From Kerstersia similis (GTDB taxonomy: Bacteria; Pseudomonadota; Gammaproteobacteria; Burkholderiales; Burkholderiaceae_B), in assembly GCF_965139615.1 (NCBI RefSeq), contig NZ_CBCSIQ010000029.1, forward strand, positions 1-52,369: a stretch of DNA of 52,369 nt. Reading direction: 5' to 3'. Of the stretch, positions 25,349 through 34,262 are shown piece by piece. Position 1 is the stretch's first letter. Each line of letters starts with the position of its first letter. The notes beneath the pieces are model-generated. The model was not told the origin of the DNA, searched no databases, and saw only the letters and a list, made by a program, of their open reading frames with translations. Made by a program: the position numbers and the translations under genes.

Positions 25349-26893
25349 TTACAGCCCGAGCGTTTCCCACATGGCATCGACCCGGTCTTGCACCGATTTG
25401 TCCATGGTGATCGGACGGCCCCACTCCCGGCTGGTTTCTCCTGGCCACTTGTTGGTGGCATCGAAGCCCATCTTGCCACCCAAGCCCGAGACCGGCGAAG
25501 CAAAGTCCAGGTAGTCGATCGGCGTGTTTTCCACTGGAACCGCATCGCGCACCGGATCCATCCGCGTCGTCATGGCCCAGACCACTTCTTTCCAGTCACG
25601 GATGTTGATGTCCTCATCGACCACGATGATGAACTTCGTGTACATGAACTGGCGCAGAATGCTCCAGATGCCGAACATTACGCGCTTGGCATGACCAGCG
25701 TATTGCTTGCGGATCGAAACGATGGCCAGACGGTAGCTGCAACCCTCGGGGGGCAGATAGAAATCGGTGATTTCCGGCAGTTGCCGGCGCAGCAGCGGCA
25801 CGAAGACTTCATTGAGTGCGACGCCGAGCACGGCAGGTTCGTCTGGCGGTTTGCCGGTGTAGGTCGTGTGGTAAATCGGATCGCGGCGCATGGTGATGCG
25901 ATCGACGGTAAAGACCGGAAACCAGTCCTGTTCGTTGTAATAGCCGGTATGGTCTCCATAAGGGCCTTCCAGCGCCATTTCATAACCGCTGTCCGGTGGC
26001 GGCGGGGCGCCTTCGGGCACGGTTGGCGCAATGGCGCGTGGGTCGCTGCTGGGCAGCAGATGGCCTTCCAGAATGATTTCCGCGCGGGCCGGAACCGACA
26101 GCTTGCTGCCTAGCGCCGACGCGACCTCGGTGCGGCCACCGCGCAGCAGTCCGGCGAACTGGTATTCCGACAGGCTGTCCGGCACTGGCGTGACGGCACC
26201 CAGGATGGTGGCAGGGTCGGCGCCCAATGCCACGGCCACCGGGAACGGCTGCCCAGGATTGGCCAGTTGGTGATCACGGAAATCCAGCGCGCCGCCGCGG
26301 TGCGACAGCCAGCGCATGATGAGCTTGTTGCGCCCCAGCAGTTGCTGGCGGTAGATGCCGAGGTTCTGGCGTTTGGAACGCGGGCCTTGGGTGATGACCA
26401 GGCCCCAGGTCAGCAGCGGGGCGGCATCGCCGGGCCAGCAGTGCTGCAAGGGCAGCTGGTTCAGATCGACATCATTGCCTTCCAGCACAATTTCCTGGCA
26501 GGCAGGACTACGTACATTGCTCGGGCGCATATCCCAGAGCGCGGCCTTGAGCATGCCGACTTTGGCGAACGTGTCGCGCAGGCCGCGGGGCGGTTCGGGT
26601 TCGCGCAGGGATGCCAACAGCTCCCCCGTCTCGCGCAGGGCCGACACATCTTCGGCGCCCATGCCCCAGGCGACGCGCTGCGGCGTGCCGAACAGATTGG
26701 CCAGGACAGGCATGGAAGCCTGGGCGCCGTTGTGGCGGGCGTTTTCGAACAAAAGCGCCGGGCCGCCCTGGCGCAGCACGCGGTCGCCGATTTCGGTCAT
26801 TTCCAGGTGCGTGGATACCGGCGCACTGATGCGCCGCAGCGCATCGCGCTGTTCTAGCTGGGCAATGAAATCCCTGAGGTCGCGATACTTCAA
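25349..26893 (-). CDS. ubiD: 4-hydroxy-3-polyprenylbenzoate decarboxylase UbiD
   Basis: A 514-residue decarboxylase of ubiquinone biosynthesis that uses prenylated FMN made by UbiX. The N-terminus MKYRDLRDFIAQLEQRDAL is typical, as are the central YRQQLLGRNKLIMRW, the glutamate-rich active-site region EGPYGDHTGYYNEQDWFPVF and the C-terminal GFDATNKWPGE. Length is normal. It is a lone gene convergent with hmuV; ubiX is not in the window. Confidence 0.95.
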   Translation of the reverse strand: MKYRDLRDFIAQLEQRDALRRISAPVSTHLEMTEIGDRVLRQGGPALLFENARHNGAQASMPVLANLFGTPQRVAWGMGAEDVSALRETGELLASLREPEPPRGLRDTFAKVGMLKAALWDMRPSNVRSPACQEIVLEGNDVDLNQLPLQHCWPGDAAPLLTWGLVITQGPRSKRQNLGIYRQQLLGRNKLIMRWLSHRGGALDFRDHQLANPGQPFPVAVALGADPATILGAVTPVPDSLSEYQFAGLLRGGRTEVASALGSKLSVPARAEIILEGHLLPSSDPRAIAPTVPEGAPPPPDSGYEMALEGPYGDHTGYYNEQDWFPVFTVDRITMRRDPIYHTTYTGKPPDEPAVLGVALNEVFVPLLRRQLPEITDFYLPPEGCSYRLAIVSIRKQYAGHAKRVMFGIWSILRQFMYTKFIIVVDEDINIRDWKEVVWAMTTRMDPVRDAVPVENTPIDYLDFASPVSGLGGKMGFDATNKWPGETSREWGRPITMDKSVQDRVDAMWETLGL

Positions 26894-27027
26894 GATGACT
26901 CCTGACGAAACGAAGCCGATTGTAAAAAACGTTTCCTGCCGGCTCCCTTTGCCTTTGCGGGCGGGGAGCTCGGGTGAAAGAGGTTAACATCCGGGCTTGA
27001 TTGGTATGTTATTGATGGAGTGTAACC

Positions 27028-27816
27028 ATGTCCGCAGATCCTGAATCCGGGAGCTGGCGGCGGTATGCGAAGAGCGCGTACGGTTCATTGGGGGCGCTGA
27101 CTCGGGTCGGTACCCGCTATCTGGGGCTCGGCGTATTGGTCGCTGGCCTGTTGACAGCCTTGTTGCCTGATGTGCGCCAGCAGATGGTGCGTATTCAGCA
27201 GGCTGTGCTGGCGGAGATCTATCCGCTGGAATCCGAATCCTTTGCGAATGCCTCGGTTCAGACCTTGGGCCAGAATGCACCCGTTGCTGGCGGTACGCAA
27301 GGATTGGCGGCGTTGAACCACGTTTCCCTGCCTCTGGAAATCATGCGCGAGCTGGGCGTCAGTATTGGACAGGTCGATGCCCTGCGCAGCTATATCGCAC
27401 GCAAGTACCGTGTTGCCTATGATGCAACGGGCGGTGTCGTGGCCACCAGTTTCCGCGTGGCCCATGAGAAGGAACTCGATCCGCTGCTGTTGCTGGCGGT
27501 GATCGCCATCGAGTCGCGTTACAACCCGCTGGCCGAAAGCTCGGTTGGTGCGCAGGGACTGATGCAGGTGATGACCCGAGTGCACCGTGACAAGCTGGAT
27601 CCGTTTGGTGGTCCGTCGCAAGCGCTCAATCCCGTTGTGAATATCAATGTCGGCAGCATGATTCTGTCTGACTGTATTCGCCGCCGAGGTTCGGTGCAGG
27701 GAGGGCTGGCCTGTTATGTCGGCGCGACCGGTCCGTCCGATGGCGGTTATGGCGCGCGTGTTCTGGCCGAGCGCCGCCGGCTGGCACTGGCCGCCGGCAT
27801 TCCGCTGGTGCGCTGA
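27028..27816 (+). CDS. lytic transglycosylase, SLT domain
   Basis: A 262-residue peptidoglycan lyase. It has an N-terminal membrane anchor around residues 30-50 (YLGLGVLVAGLLTALLP). The SLT domain occupies about 150-260, with the catalytic Glu in LLAVIAIESRYNPLAESS followed by VGAQGLMQVMTRVH and a NINVGSMIL / LACYVGATG pattern. It cleaves the glycan strand to form 1,6-anhydro ends. The ATG at 27028 is 134 bp from the divergent ubiD. It has no obvious operon partner. Confidence 0.88.
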   Translation: MSADPESGSWRRYAKSAYGSLGALTRVGTRYLGLGVLVAGLLTALLPDVRQQMVRIQQAVLAEIYPLESESFANASVQTLGQNAPVAGGTQGLAALNHVSLPLEIMRELGVSIGQVDALRSYIARKYRVAYDATGGVVATSFRVAHEKELDPLLLLAVIAIESRYNPLAESSVGAQGLMQVMTRVHRDKLDPFGGPSQALNPVVNINVGSMILSDCIRRRGSVQGGLACYVGATGPSDGGYGARVLAERRRLALAAGIPLVR

Positions 27817-27896
27817 AGCCGGCAGGCCTTTGGCGGCCTGATCCCGCTTGGCACCGTGGCCGGCGGGCGGCCACGGTGTGTGTTTGTGCCGGCTTC
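27815..27896. terminator. nested inverted repeats between convergent genes
   Basis: The outer pair GAAGCCGGCA (27815-27824) and TGCCGGCTTC (27887-27896) encloses a perfect 11-bp stem CACCGTGGCCG (27852-27862) / CGGCCACGGTG (27868-27878) with loop GCGGG. A TGTGTTTG tract follows the inner stem. It probably ends transcription of the transglycosylase gene and perhaps of the aminotransferase. Confidence 0.5.
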
Positions 27897-27931
27897 CTGG
27901 CGTCCGCTTGCTTGTAGCTGGCCAGGCAGGC

Positions 27932-29098
27932 TCAGCGACCAAGCATCTTGCCCATGCGGGCAACAGCTTCTTCCAGTTTTTCGGTGGCCGTTGCATAGGA
28001 GAAGCGCATGCTGCGGGCTCCGTGCGCCGGTCCGAAGTCATGCCCCGGTACGGCGGCAATGCCGGCCTCATTCAGCAGGCGCTGCGAGAAGACCGCGCTA
28101 TCGCTGGCGTGTGCGCTGATATCCGCATAGATATAGAAGGCCCCGTCAGGCCGGGCATCCACGCGCAGGCCCAGCTGCTCGAAAGCGGGCAGCAGAAAGT
28201 CGCGCCGCGCCTGGAATATTTTGCGGCGTTCTTCGTAAATGGCCAGGGATGCGGGTTCAAAACATGCCAGCGCGGCATATTGTGCGAGGGCTGGCGGGCA
28301 GATCATCAAGTTGGATGCCAGTTTCTCCACCACTTCAACCAAAGGTTCCGGCACGATCATCCAGCCCAGGCGCCAGCCGGTCATATGGAAGTATTTGGAA
28401 AAGCTGTTCAGGATGATCAGCTCATCATCCAGGGCCAGGGCCGAGCGCGGCGTCTGTTCGTAAGACAAGCCCAGATAGATTTCATCGACGATGGAAAAGC
28501 CGCCGCGGGCACGCACGGCTTGCAGCAACTCGGCCAGGGCCGCATGTGAAATGGAGGTGCCGGTGGGGTTGCTGGGCGACGCCACCAGAATGCCGCGCGT
28601 CTGTGCGCGCCAGTGGGCCGCGATGCTTGCGGCCGACAGTTGATAGCGTTCGCTTGCCTGGCACGGGATCAGGCGCGAAATGCCGCCAGCGCAACTGATG
28701 AAGTTGCGGTTGGCAGGATAGCAGGGGTCGGGCATCAGAATTTCATCGCCCGGATTGATGAGCGTGAGCGCAGCCAGCAGCAAAGCGCCGGATGCGCCCT
28801 GGGTGACGACAACGCGCGCGGGATCCACGGGGGCGCCCAGCTGTTCGCCGTAGTAGCGCGCAATGGCTTCGCGCAGAGCGGGGATACCCAGTGTGGGGGT
28901 ATAGCCGCTCAAACCGTCGCGGGCGGCGCGCGCCAAGGCATCCAGCACGGGTTCCGGGGCGGTGAAATCGGGTTCACCGATGCCCAGGCTGATGATGTCC
29001 GCACCGGCTGCCTGGCGTGCCAGGGCCTGTTTGAAAATTTCCATGGCCTGAAATGGCTGGACATCCAGGGTGCGCTGCGCGGGGGAGGGGGATGGCAT
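27932..29098 (-). CDS. pyridoxal-phosphate aminotransferase, class I/II
   Basis: A 388-residue aminotransferase of the AspC/YbdL-like group. Seen: VTQGASGALLLAALTLINPG, VASPSNPTGT, SIVDEIYLGLSYE (Asp that holds the pyridine N), and the PLP-lysine region LNSFSKYFHMTGWRLGW. The donor and acceptor are not evident; many close relatives are annotated only as aminotransferase. The start at 29098 has AGGACT upstream; an ATG at 29122 is also in frame. Confidence 0.87.
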   Translation of the reverse strand: MPSPSPAQRTLDVQPFQAMEIFKQALARQAAGADIISLGIGEPDFTAPEPVLDALARAARDGLSGYTPTLGIPALREAIARYYGEQLGAPVDPARVVVTQGASGALLLAALTLINPGDEILMPDPCYPANRNFISCAGGISRLIPCQASERYQLSAASIAAHWRAQTRGILVASPSNPTGTSISHAALAELLQAVRARGGFSIVDEIYLGLSYEQTPRSALALDDELIILNSFSKYFHMTGWRLGWMIVPEPLVEVVEKLASNLMICPPALAQYAALACFEPASLAIYEERRKIFQARRDFLLPAFEQLGLRVDARPDGAFYIYADISAHASDSAVFSQRLLNEAGIAAVPGHDFGPAHGARSMRFSYATATEKLEEAVARMGKMLGR

Positions 29099-29302
29099 GA
29101 GAGTCCTGAGCGGAATGGGCATATCCGGCAGCGGAACCTGCCGGTCAAAAACAGGATTGTAGTAAGCCATGGCAGGGCAGGCCAGCCCGGGTGCCAAGAT
29201 TGCTTTGCATGCGCAGCGTGGCGGAATGCGGCGTTTTCCGCGTTAAGGGGCTAGAATGGCCTCCCGTATATCCCTATCATCAACACGGTTTTCGGATTCG
29301 CC

Positions 29303-31594
29303 ATGGTTAACGATACTCTGCGTCAGACTGCACTCGATTATCACGAGAAAGGTCGTCCCGGCAAATTGTCGGTTGTGCCGACCAAGCAATTGAGCAATCA
29401 GCGTGATATGGCTCTGGCCTATTCACCGGGTGTAGCGGTGCCCTGCGAAGAGATCGTGGCCGACCCCGACAATGCGTTTCGCTATACCGGCAAGGGCAAC
29501 CTGGTCGGCGTGATTACCAACGGTTCCGCCGTGCTTGGGCTGGGCAATATCGGCGCGCTGGCGTCCAAGCCGGTCATGGAAGGCAAGGCCGTGCTGTTCA
29601 AGAAATTCGCCGGCATTGATGTGTTTGATATTGAAATCAAGGAGTCCGATCCGCAGAAGCTGATCGACATCATTGCCAGCCTGGAGCCTACCTTTGGCGG
29701 CATCAATCTGGAAGATATCAAGGCGCCGGAGTGCTTCACGGTAGAGCGGACGCTGCGTGAGCGCATGAACATTCCGGTGTTCCACGACGACCAGCATGGC
29801 ACGGCCATCTGCGTGGCGGCAGCCATCATCAATGGCCTGCGCGTGGTGGAAAAGGACATCAAGGATATCAAGCTGGTGGCGTCCGGGGCAGGTGCTGCCG
29901 CCCTTGCCTGTCTGGATCTGCTGGTGGAACTGGGCCTGCCGCGTGAGCATATCTGGGTCACGGATATTGTCGGCGTGGTCTATGAAGGCCGCACCGAACT
30001 GATGGATGAGAACAAGGCGCGCTATGCGCAGGCGACCGATGCCCGGACGCTGGCCGATGTCATTGGCGGGGCCGATGTGTTCCTCGGTGCGTCGGCCGGC
30101 GGCGTGCTCAAGCAGGATATGGTCAAGGCCATGGCGGCCCGGCCGCTGATTCTGGCGCTGGCCAATCCGCAGCCGGAAATCCTGCCCGAAGAGGCGCATG
30201 CGGCGCGTGATGATGTAGTGATTGCAACCGGCCGCTCGGATTATCCCAACCAGGTCAATAACGTGCTGTGCTTCCCGTACATCTTCCGCGGTGCGCTGGA
30301 TGTCGGCGCAACCACGATCACGCTGGAGATGGAAAAGGCAGCGGTTTACGCCATCGCCGATCTGGCCAAGGAAGAGCAGGATGAAACCGTTGCAGCGGCC
30401 TACGGGTCGTACGGCACATCGTTTGGCCCGGAATACTTCATTCCCAAGCCCTTTGATCCGCGCTTGCTGGTGCGCATCGCCCCGGCGGTAGCCCGGGCAG
30501 CCATGGAAGGCGGTGTGGCGCGGCGTCCGATTGCCGACATGGCCAGCTACGTGGCGCAACTGCAGCAGTTCGTCTATCACTCCGGCGCCTTCATGCGTCC
30601 CGCATTCGCGGAGGCCAAGCGCCTGGTGGCCGAAGGTGGCAAAGTGCGCATCGTGTTCGCAGAAGGCGAGGACGAACGGGTCTTGCGTGCTGTCCAGGTG
30701 GTCGTGGATGAAAAGCTGGCCAAGCCCATTCTGGTCGGCCGCCCCAACGTATTGGCCAGCCGGATTGAAAAATTCGGCCTGCGCCTGCGTCTGGGCGTGG
30801 ATGTGGAAGTCACCAATCCCGAGTTTGACGAGCGCTTCAACCGCTACTGGAGCACCTACTGGGACCTCATGAGCCGGCGCGGCATTTCCAAGGAAATGGC
30901 ACGGGTGGAAATGCGCCGTCGCCTGACGCTGATCGGCGCCATGATGGTGCGCCTGGGCGATGCCGACGGGATGGTCTGCGGCACGGTCGGTTCCTATGGC
31001 AATCACCTGCAACTGATCGACGAAGTGATAGGCAAGCGACCCGGCGCCAATACCTACGCGGCCATGAACATCCTGCTGCTGGAGTCGCGTGCGCTGGCGC
31101 TGGTCGATACGCACGTCAATGATGATCCTACCGCCGAGCAGATCGCGGAGTTCACCATTGCGGCAGCCGAGGAAATGCGCCGGCTGAAGTTGGTGCCCAA
31201 GGTGGCCTTGCTGTCGCGCTCGAACTTCGGTGGGGGCGGTGCGCGTTCGGGTGAAAAGATGCGTGCGGCGCTGGCCTTGCTGCGTGAGCGTGCGCCGGAT
31301 CTGGAGGTCGATGGGGAAATGCATGGCGATTGCGCGCTGGACGAAAGCCTGCGCATGCGCATTCTGCCGTCCTCGACCTTGTCGGGCGAAGCCAACCTGC
31401 TGGTCTGCCCCAATGTCGATGCCGGCAATATCGCCTACAACCTGTTGAAAACGGCGGCGGGCGGCAATATCGCCATCGGCCCCTTCCTGCTGGGCGCCAA
31501 TGCGCCGGTCAATGTGTTGACCTCCAGCGCGACGGTACGCCGCATCGTCAACATGACCGCGCTGACGGTAGTGGATGCCAATAGCGGGCGCTGA
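29303..31594 (+). CDS. maeB: NADP-dependent malic enzyme, MaeB type
   Basis: A 763-residue protein with two parts. Residues 1-420 are the malic enzyme (LSNQRDMALAYSPGVAVPCE; FHDDQHGTAICVAAAIINGL; the nucleotide-binding VASGAGAAALACLDLL). Residues 430-763 are a phosphate-acetyltransferase-like domain (VFAEGEDERVLRAVQVV; AMMVRLGDADGMVCGTVGSY), which in MaeB is regulatory. It oxidatively decarboxylates malate to pyruvate, giving NADPH. The gene stands alone, with a strong terminator. Confidence 0.95.
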   Translation: MVNDTLRQTALDYHEKGRPGKLSVVPTKQLSNQRDMALAYSPGVAVPCEEIVADPDNAFRYTGKGNLVGVITNGSAVLGLGNIGALASKPVMEGKAVLFKKFAGIDVFDIEIKESDPQKLIDIIASLEPTFGGINLEDIKAPECFTVERTLRERMNIPVFHDDQHGTAICVAAAIINGLRVVEKDIKDIKLVASGAGAAALACLDLLVELGLPREHIWVTDIVGVVYEGRTELMDENKARYAQATDARTLADVIGGADVFLGASAGGVLKQDMVKAMAARPLILALANPQPEILPEEAHAARDDVVIATGRSDYPNQVNNVLCFPYIFRGALDVGATTITLEMEKAAVYAIADLAKEEQDETVAAAYGSYGTSFGPEYFIPKPFDPRLLVRIAPAVARAAMEGGVARRPIADMASYVAQLQQFVYHSGAFMRPAFAEAKRLVAEGGKVRIVFAEGEDERVLRAVQVVVDEKLAKPILVGRPNVLASRIEKFGLRLRLGVDVEVTNPEFDERFNRYWSTYWDLMSRRGISKEMARVEMRRRLTLIGAMMVRLGDADGMVCGTVGSYGNHLQLIDEVIGKRPGANTYAAMNILLLESRALALVDTHVNDDPTAEQIAEFTIAAAEEMRRLKLVPKVALLSRSNFGGGGARSGEKMRAALALLRERAPDLEVDGEMHGDCALDESLRMRILPSSTLSGEANLLVCPNVDAGNIAYNLLKTAAGGNIAIGPFLLGANAPVNVLTSSATVRRIVNMTALTVVDANSGR

Positions 31595-31624
31595 TTGCCC
31601 CCTGGTTTTTCCGCCGTGCTGATG

Positions 31625-31661
31625 ATGGCGCCATTCCTGTGACGGGGATGGCGCCATTTTT
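31625..31661 (+). terminator. terminator of maeB
   Basis: Two copies of the self-complementary ATGGCGCCAT (31625-31634, 31648-31657) form the stem, followed by T at 31657-31661. It lies about 30 bp after the maeB stop. Confidence 0.75.
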
Positions 31662-31960
31662 GATTCGGGAGGACGATGAGATCGTCCGGGGGGCGGGAAC
31701 CTTGGCTGCCTGGAAAGGTCTGGATATGCAATGATGGGGTATCGTGACAACGAAATGCACGGGAAATGGAACGGCGGGAAAAAAATCCGGTATTCTTCGC
31801 CCGCGCGGTCTGGCGCAGCCATGACAGCCTGCCGCATCCGGCGCTTCGTTTGCTCTGCCCATGGTGGTGGAACTTGGCCGAAGCCAACCGGGGCAGCCGT
31901 GTCTCCAGGTGAGGCAGGCAGGTGGCCCGTCCCCCGCGTATTGCCGGGAATACCCGGGAA

Positions 31961-31989
31961 TTGATTGGATTACGCTATGCCGATACGAT
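31961..31989 (+). promoter_or_regulatory. promoter of the barstar-like gene
   Basis: TTGATT (31961-31966), a 17-bp spacer and TACGAT (31984-31989), giving a leader of about 40 nt before the ATG at 32035, which has GGGAG upstream. Confidence 0.6.
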
Positions 31990-32034
31990 GCGGCCTAGCG
32001 AGACTGTTACTGCGTTGTTCAGGGAGACGCAAAC

Positions 32035-32514
32035 ATGAGTTCGACCCCTTCAAACGGTCTGGCGCAGGCGCTTCAGCGCGGGGGTGCCATTGATCTGGAC
32101 CAGGTGGATGCCGCCGGCCTGGAAGCCGCCGCGTCCGCACAGGGCCTGGGTTTCTTTATTGCAGATTGCGACCGGGCGCGCAGCCGTTCGGCGGTATTGC
32201 GTGCCATCGCCAAGGCCGTGGATTTTCCCGTGTTCTTCGGCAACGATATGGACAGCCTTTACGACTGCCTGGCAGACACGGTGCAGGAACAGCGCCAGGG
32301 CGTGCTGTTGTATTTGCGCCGCCTGCATTCCGGCGATCCGGCGCTGGAAGGCGATGCGCGGGAAATCCAGATTGTCTGCGAGAACGTGGCCGAGGCCGTG
32401 GCGGACACCGGCAAGGTTTTTGCCTTTGTCATCGAGCATGCCGGGCGTCATCCCGAGCCGGAGCCAGGGCTGGCGCAATCCTGGAGCGCTCAGGCTGGCG
32501 GCGACGAAGAATAA
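32035..32514 (+). CDS. barstar-family protein (RNase inhibitor-like)
   Basis: A 159-residue protein. Residues 30-90 match the barstar fold pattern: a Gly-rich strand GLGFFIADCD, the helix SRSAVLRAIAKAVDFP, then VFFGNDMDSLYDCLAD, which includes the Asn/Asp and Leu/Tyr positions used by barstar to grip barnase. The C-terminal part (about 100-159) is less conserved. Barstars inhibit secreted ribonucleases of the barnase type. No such ribonuclease gene is visible on either side, so this is an orphan inhibitor here. It has its own promoter and is followed 167 bp later by lpxC. Confidence 0.8.
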   Translation: MSSTPSNGLAQALQRGGAIDLDQVDAAGLEAAASAQGLGFFIADCDRARSRSAVLRAIAKAVDFPVFFGNDMDSLYDCLADTVQEQRQGVLLYLRRLHSGDPALEGDAREIQIVCENVAEAVADTGKVFAFVIEHAGRHPEPEPGLAQSWSAQAGGDEE

Positions 32515-32613
32515 ATCATCAGGTGGCCGGCATCTTGCACAAATGGGTCGGGCCACACGGATTTTTCGTTTTCAACAAATGTCAGTTCCCTGTCCCTGGG
32601 GCCTGGCGAGCGT

Positions 32614-32619
32614 TACAAT
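32614..32619 (+). promoter_or_regulatory. possible -10 element upstream of lpxC
   Basis: TACAAT at 32614-32619 lies 63 bp before the lpxC start. A -35 at 17 bp upstream (TGTCCC) is poor, so only the -10 is supported. Confidence 0.3.
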
Positions 32620-32681
32620 AGCGTGAAAGGCACTGTCTCATGGCAGTGCCACTTCGGGTTCATTCTTCTCGTGACCGCATC

Positions 32682-33608
32682 ATGCTCCGTCAACGCACCA
32701 TCAAAAATGTCGTACGTACCGCTGGCGTTGGCCTGCACTCAGGCCTGCGGGTAGAACTCGTCATGCGTCCGGCGGCACCCGATACCGGCATCGTCTTTCA
32801 CCGCGTCGATTTGCCGGAAGTTGTCGATCTTCCCGCGCTGGCCGATCAGGTGGGTGATACCCGGCTGGCTTCTGTGTTGCAGCAGGGCAACGTACGGGTC
32901 TCCACAGTGGAACATATCATGTCGGCGCTGGCAGGTCTGGGCATCGACAATATCCACATCGACCTGACGGCGGAAGAAGTCCCCATCATGGATGGCAGCG
33001 CCGGTACCTTCGTGTACTTGTTGCGTTCGGCAGGCATCGAAGAACAGAAAGCGCCCAAGAAATTCCTGCGCGTGCTCAAGACGGTCGAAGTCCGTGAAGG
33101 CGAGGGCCGCAATGAAAAGTGGGCGCGCCTGGAGCCGTACAACGGTTTCTCCATGGCGTTTTCCATTGATTTCCACCATCCGGCCATCGACGCGACGGCA
33201 GGGTTTGCGGAAATCGACTTCGCCACCCATTCCTACACCCGCGAAATCGCGCGTGCACGCACCTTCGGTTTCGTCAATGAGGTTGAAGCGCTGCGCGCGG
33301 TCGGCCTGGCGCGTGGCGGCAGCCTGGACAACGCCATCGTGATGGACGAGTACCGTGTGCTCAACAACGATGGCCTGCGCTATGACGATGAGTTCGTCAA
33401 ACACAAGATTCTCGACGCGATTGGCGATCTTTACCTGATCGGCAAGCCGCTGATGGCGCGCTATGTCGCCTGCAAGTCCGGCCACGCCCTGAACAACCGG
33501 ATTTCTCGTGCCCTGCTCGAACAGCAGGATGCCTGGGAAATCGTGACCTTCGAGGAAGAGCAAGCGGAAGCGGCGCCGGTGTTTCAGCGCGCCTGGAAGC
33601 TGGCCTGA
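32682..33608 (+). CDS. lpxC: UDP-3-O-acyl-N-acetylglucosamine deacetylase LpxC
   Basis: A 308-residue zinc enzyme, the committed step of lipid A synthesis in the cytoplasm. The opening QRTIKNVVRTAGVGLHSG is diagnostic. Zinc ligands are His78 in STVEHIMSALAG and the HKILDAIGD motif near residue 237; GLGIDNIHIDL and the MDGSAGTFVYLL segment follow the family. The ATG at 32682 is the family start; an ATG 42 bp upstream is in frame but would add unconserved residues. It ends before a strong bidirectional terminator. Confidence 0.97.
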   Translation: MLRQRTIKNVVRTAGVGLHSGLRVELVMRPAAPDTGIVFHRVDLPEVVDLPALADQVGDTRLASVLQQGNVRVSTVEHIMSALAGLGIDNIHIDLTAEEVPIMDGSAGTFVYLLRSAGIEEQKAPKKFLRVLKTVEVREGEGRNEKWARLEPYNGFSMAFSIDFHHPAIDATAGFAEIDFATHSYTREIARARTFGFVNEVEALRAVGLARGGSLDNAIVMDEYRVLNNDGLRYDDEFVKHKILDAIGDLYLIGKPLMARYVACKSGHALNNRISRALLEQQDAWEIVTFEEEQAEAAPVFQRAWKLA

Positions 33609-33665
33609 ATTCATGGCAGTTTGCCGGCCAGCCTGAGTGGAGCCGCACAGGCGCTGGCGCTGCTG

Positions 33666-33714
33666 AAAAAAGCCCCTTGTTGTCTGGCAGCTGCCAGGCG
33701 ACAAGGGGCTTTTT
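33666..33714. terminator. bidirectional terminator lpxC / dciA
   Basis: Long stem with outer arms AAAAAAGCCCCTTGT (33666-33680) and ACAAGGGGCTTTT (from 33701), inner CTGGCAG/CTGCCAG. T runs occur on both strands. It serves lpxC and the convergent dciA-like gene. Confidence 0.85.
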
Positions 33715-33732
33715 GCTCAATATTTCGCTTGT

Positions 33733-34230
33733 TCAGCGGGTGGAATCGTCCGGATTCCCGGGGGCGTGATGGCGCAATAGGCGGGCCACGGCATCGGCCA
33801 GCGGGCCGGGTTGCAGATCCTGGTGCAGCTCGGAAAAGGCTTGCAAGGCAGACGCATCCAGCGGATGTGCCGTTGGTTTGGGACGCTGCCATTGAGACTT
33901 CAATTGTCGCAAATCTGCTTGAATCCTGATGCTAATTTCGGTAAGGTTCCAGCCTTGAGCGCACAGCGTCCTGCTGATCGAGGGCGCCAATTGCCGCAGT
34001 TTCGCCGCATGCGCGGCGCTGGGAACGGCCAGCAGCAGCCGGTTCTGTTCGGCACGCGCCACCTCGCATACCGCTCCCAGAGCGGTCGGCAGTATCTTTT
34101 GCAGCGCCTCCTGTATCTGAAGATGGTGCTTGGCAATGGCCATGATGTTGGAGCCACCAGGGCTGGCATCCAGCCAGTGTTGTATCCGGCTGTCAGTCGT
34201 ACGGGAACGCATGGTCTTGGCGGTGGTCAT
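33733..34230 (-). CDS. DciA-like protein (DUF721)
   Basis: A 165-residue protein with the DUF721/DciA signature in residues 30-110 (LQKILPTALGAVCEVARAEQ, LLLAVPSAAHAAKLRQLAPS). DciA loads or assists the replicative helicase in bacteria lacking DnaC. Its neighbours lpxC, the M23 peptidase and secA are the usual context for this family in proteobacteria. The start at 34230 or 34212 is possible. It is divergent from the M23 gene by 32 bp, so the promoters overlap. Confidence 0.8.
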   Translation of the reverse strand: MTTAKTMRSRTTDSRIQHWLDASPGGSNIMAIAKHHLQIQEALQKILPTALGAVCEVARAEQNRLLLAVPSAAHAAKLRQLAPSISRTLCAQGWNLTEISIRIQADLRQLKSQWQRPKPTAHPLDASALQAFSELHQDLQPGPLADAVARLLRHHAPGNPDDSTR

Positions 34231-34262
34231 ACCGTGGCTGCAAGGTTCAAGGGAAGTCTTTG

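Larger units (their letters stand above)
31595..32034. other. intergenic region maeB / barstar gene
   Basis: 440 bp. It contains the maeB terminator (31625-31661) and a good promoter at 31961-31989. The stretch between about 31700 and 31950 holds only a short open frame with no recognisable features; no barnase-like gene is seen. Confidence 0.5.

Noticed and set aside
29423..31837. A long open frame on the strand opposite maeB
   Set aside because: Shadow of maeB; low-complexity His/Gln/Arg-rich translation without family features.
31731..31964. A short open frame upstream of the barstar gene as a possible barnase remnant
   Set aside because: No barnase or RNase T1 motifs in any frame; the barstar gene has its own promoter inside this gap.
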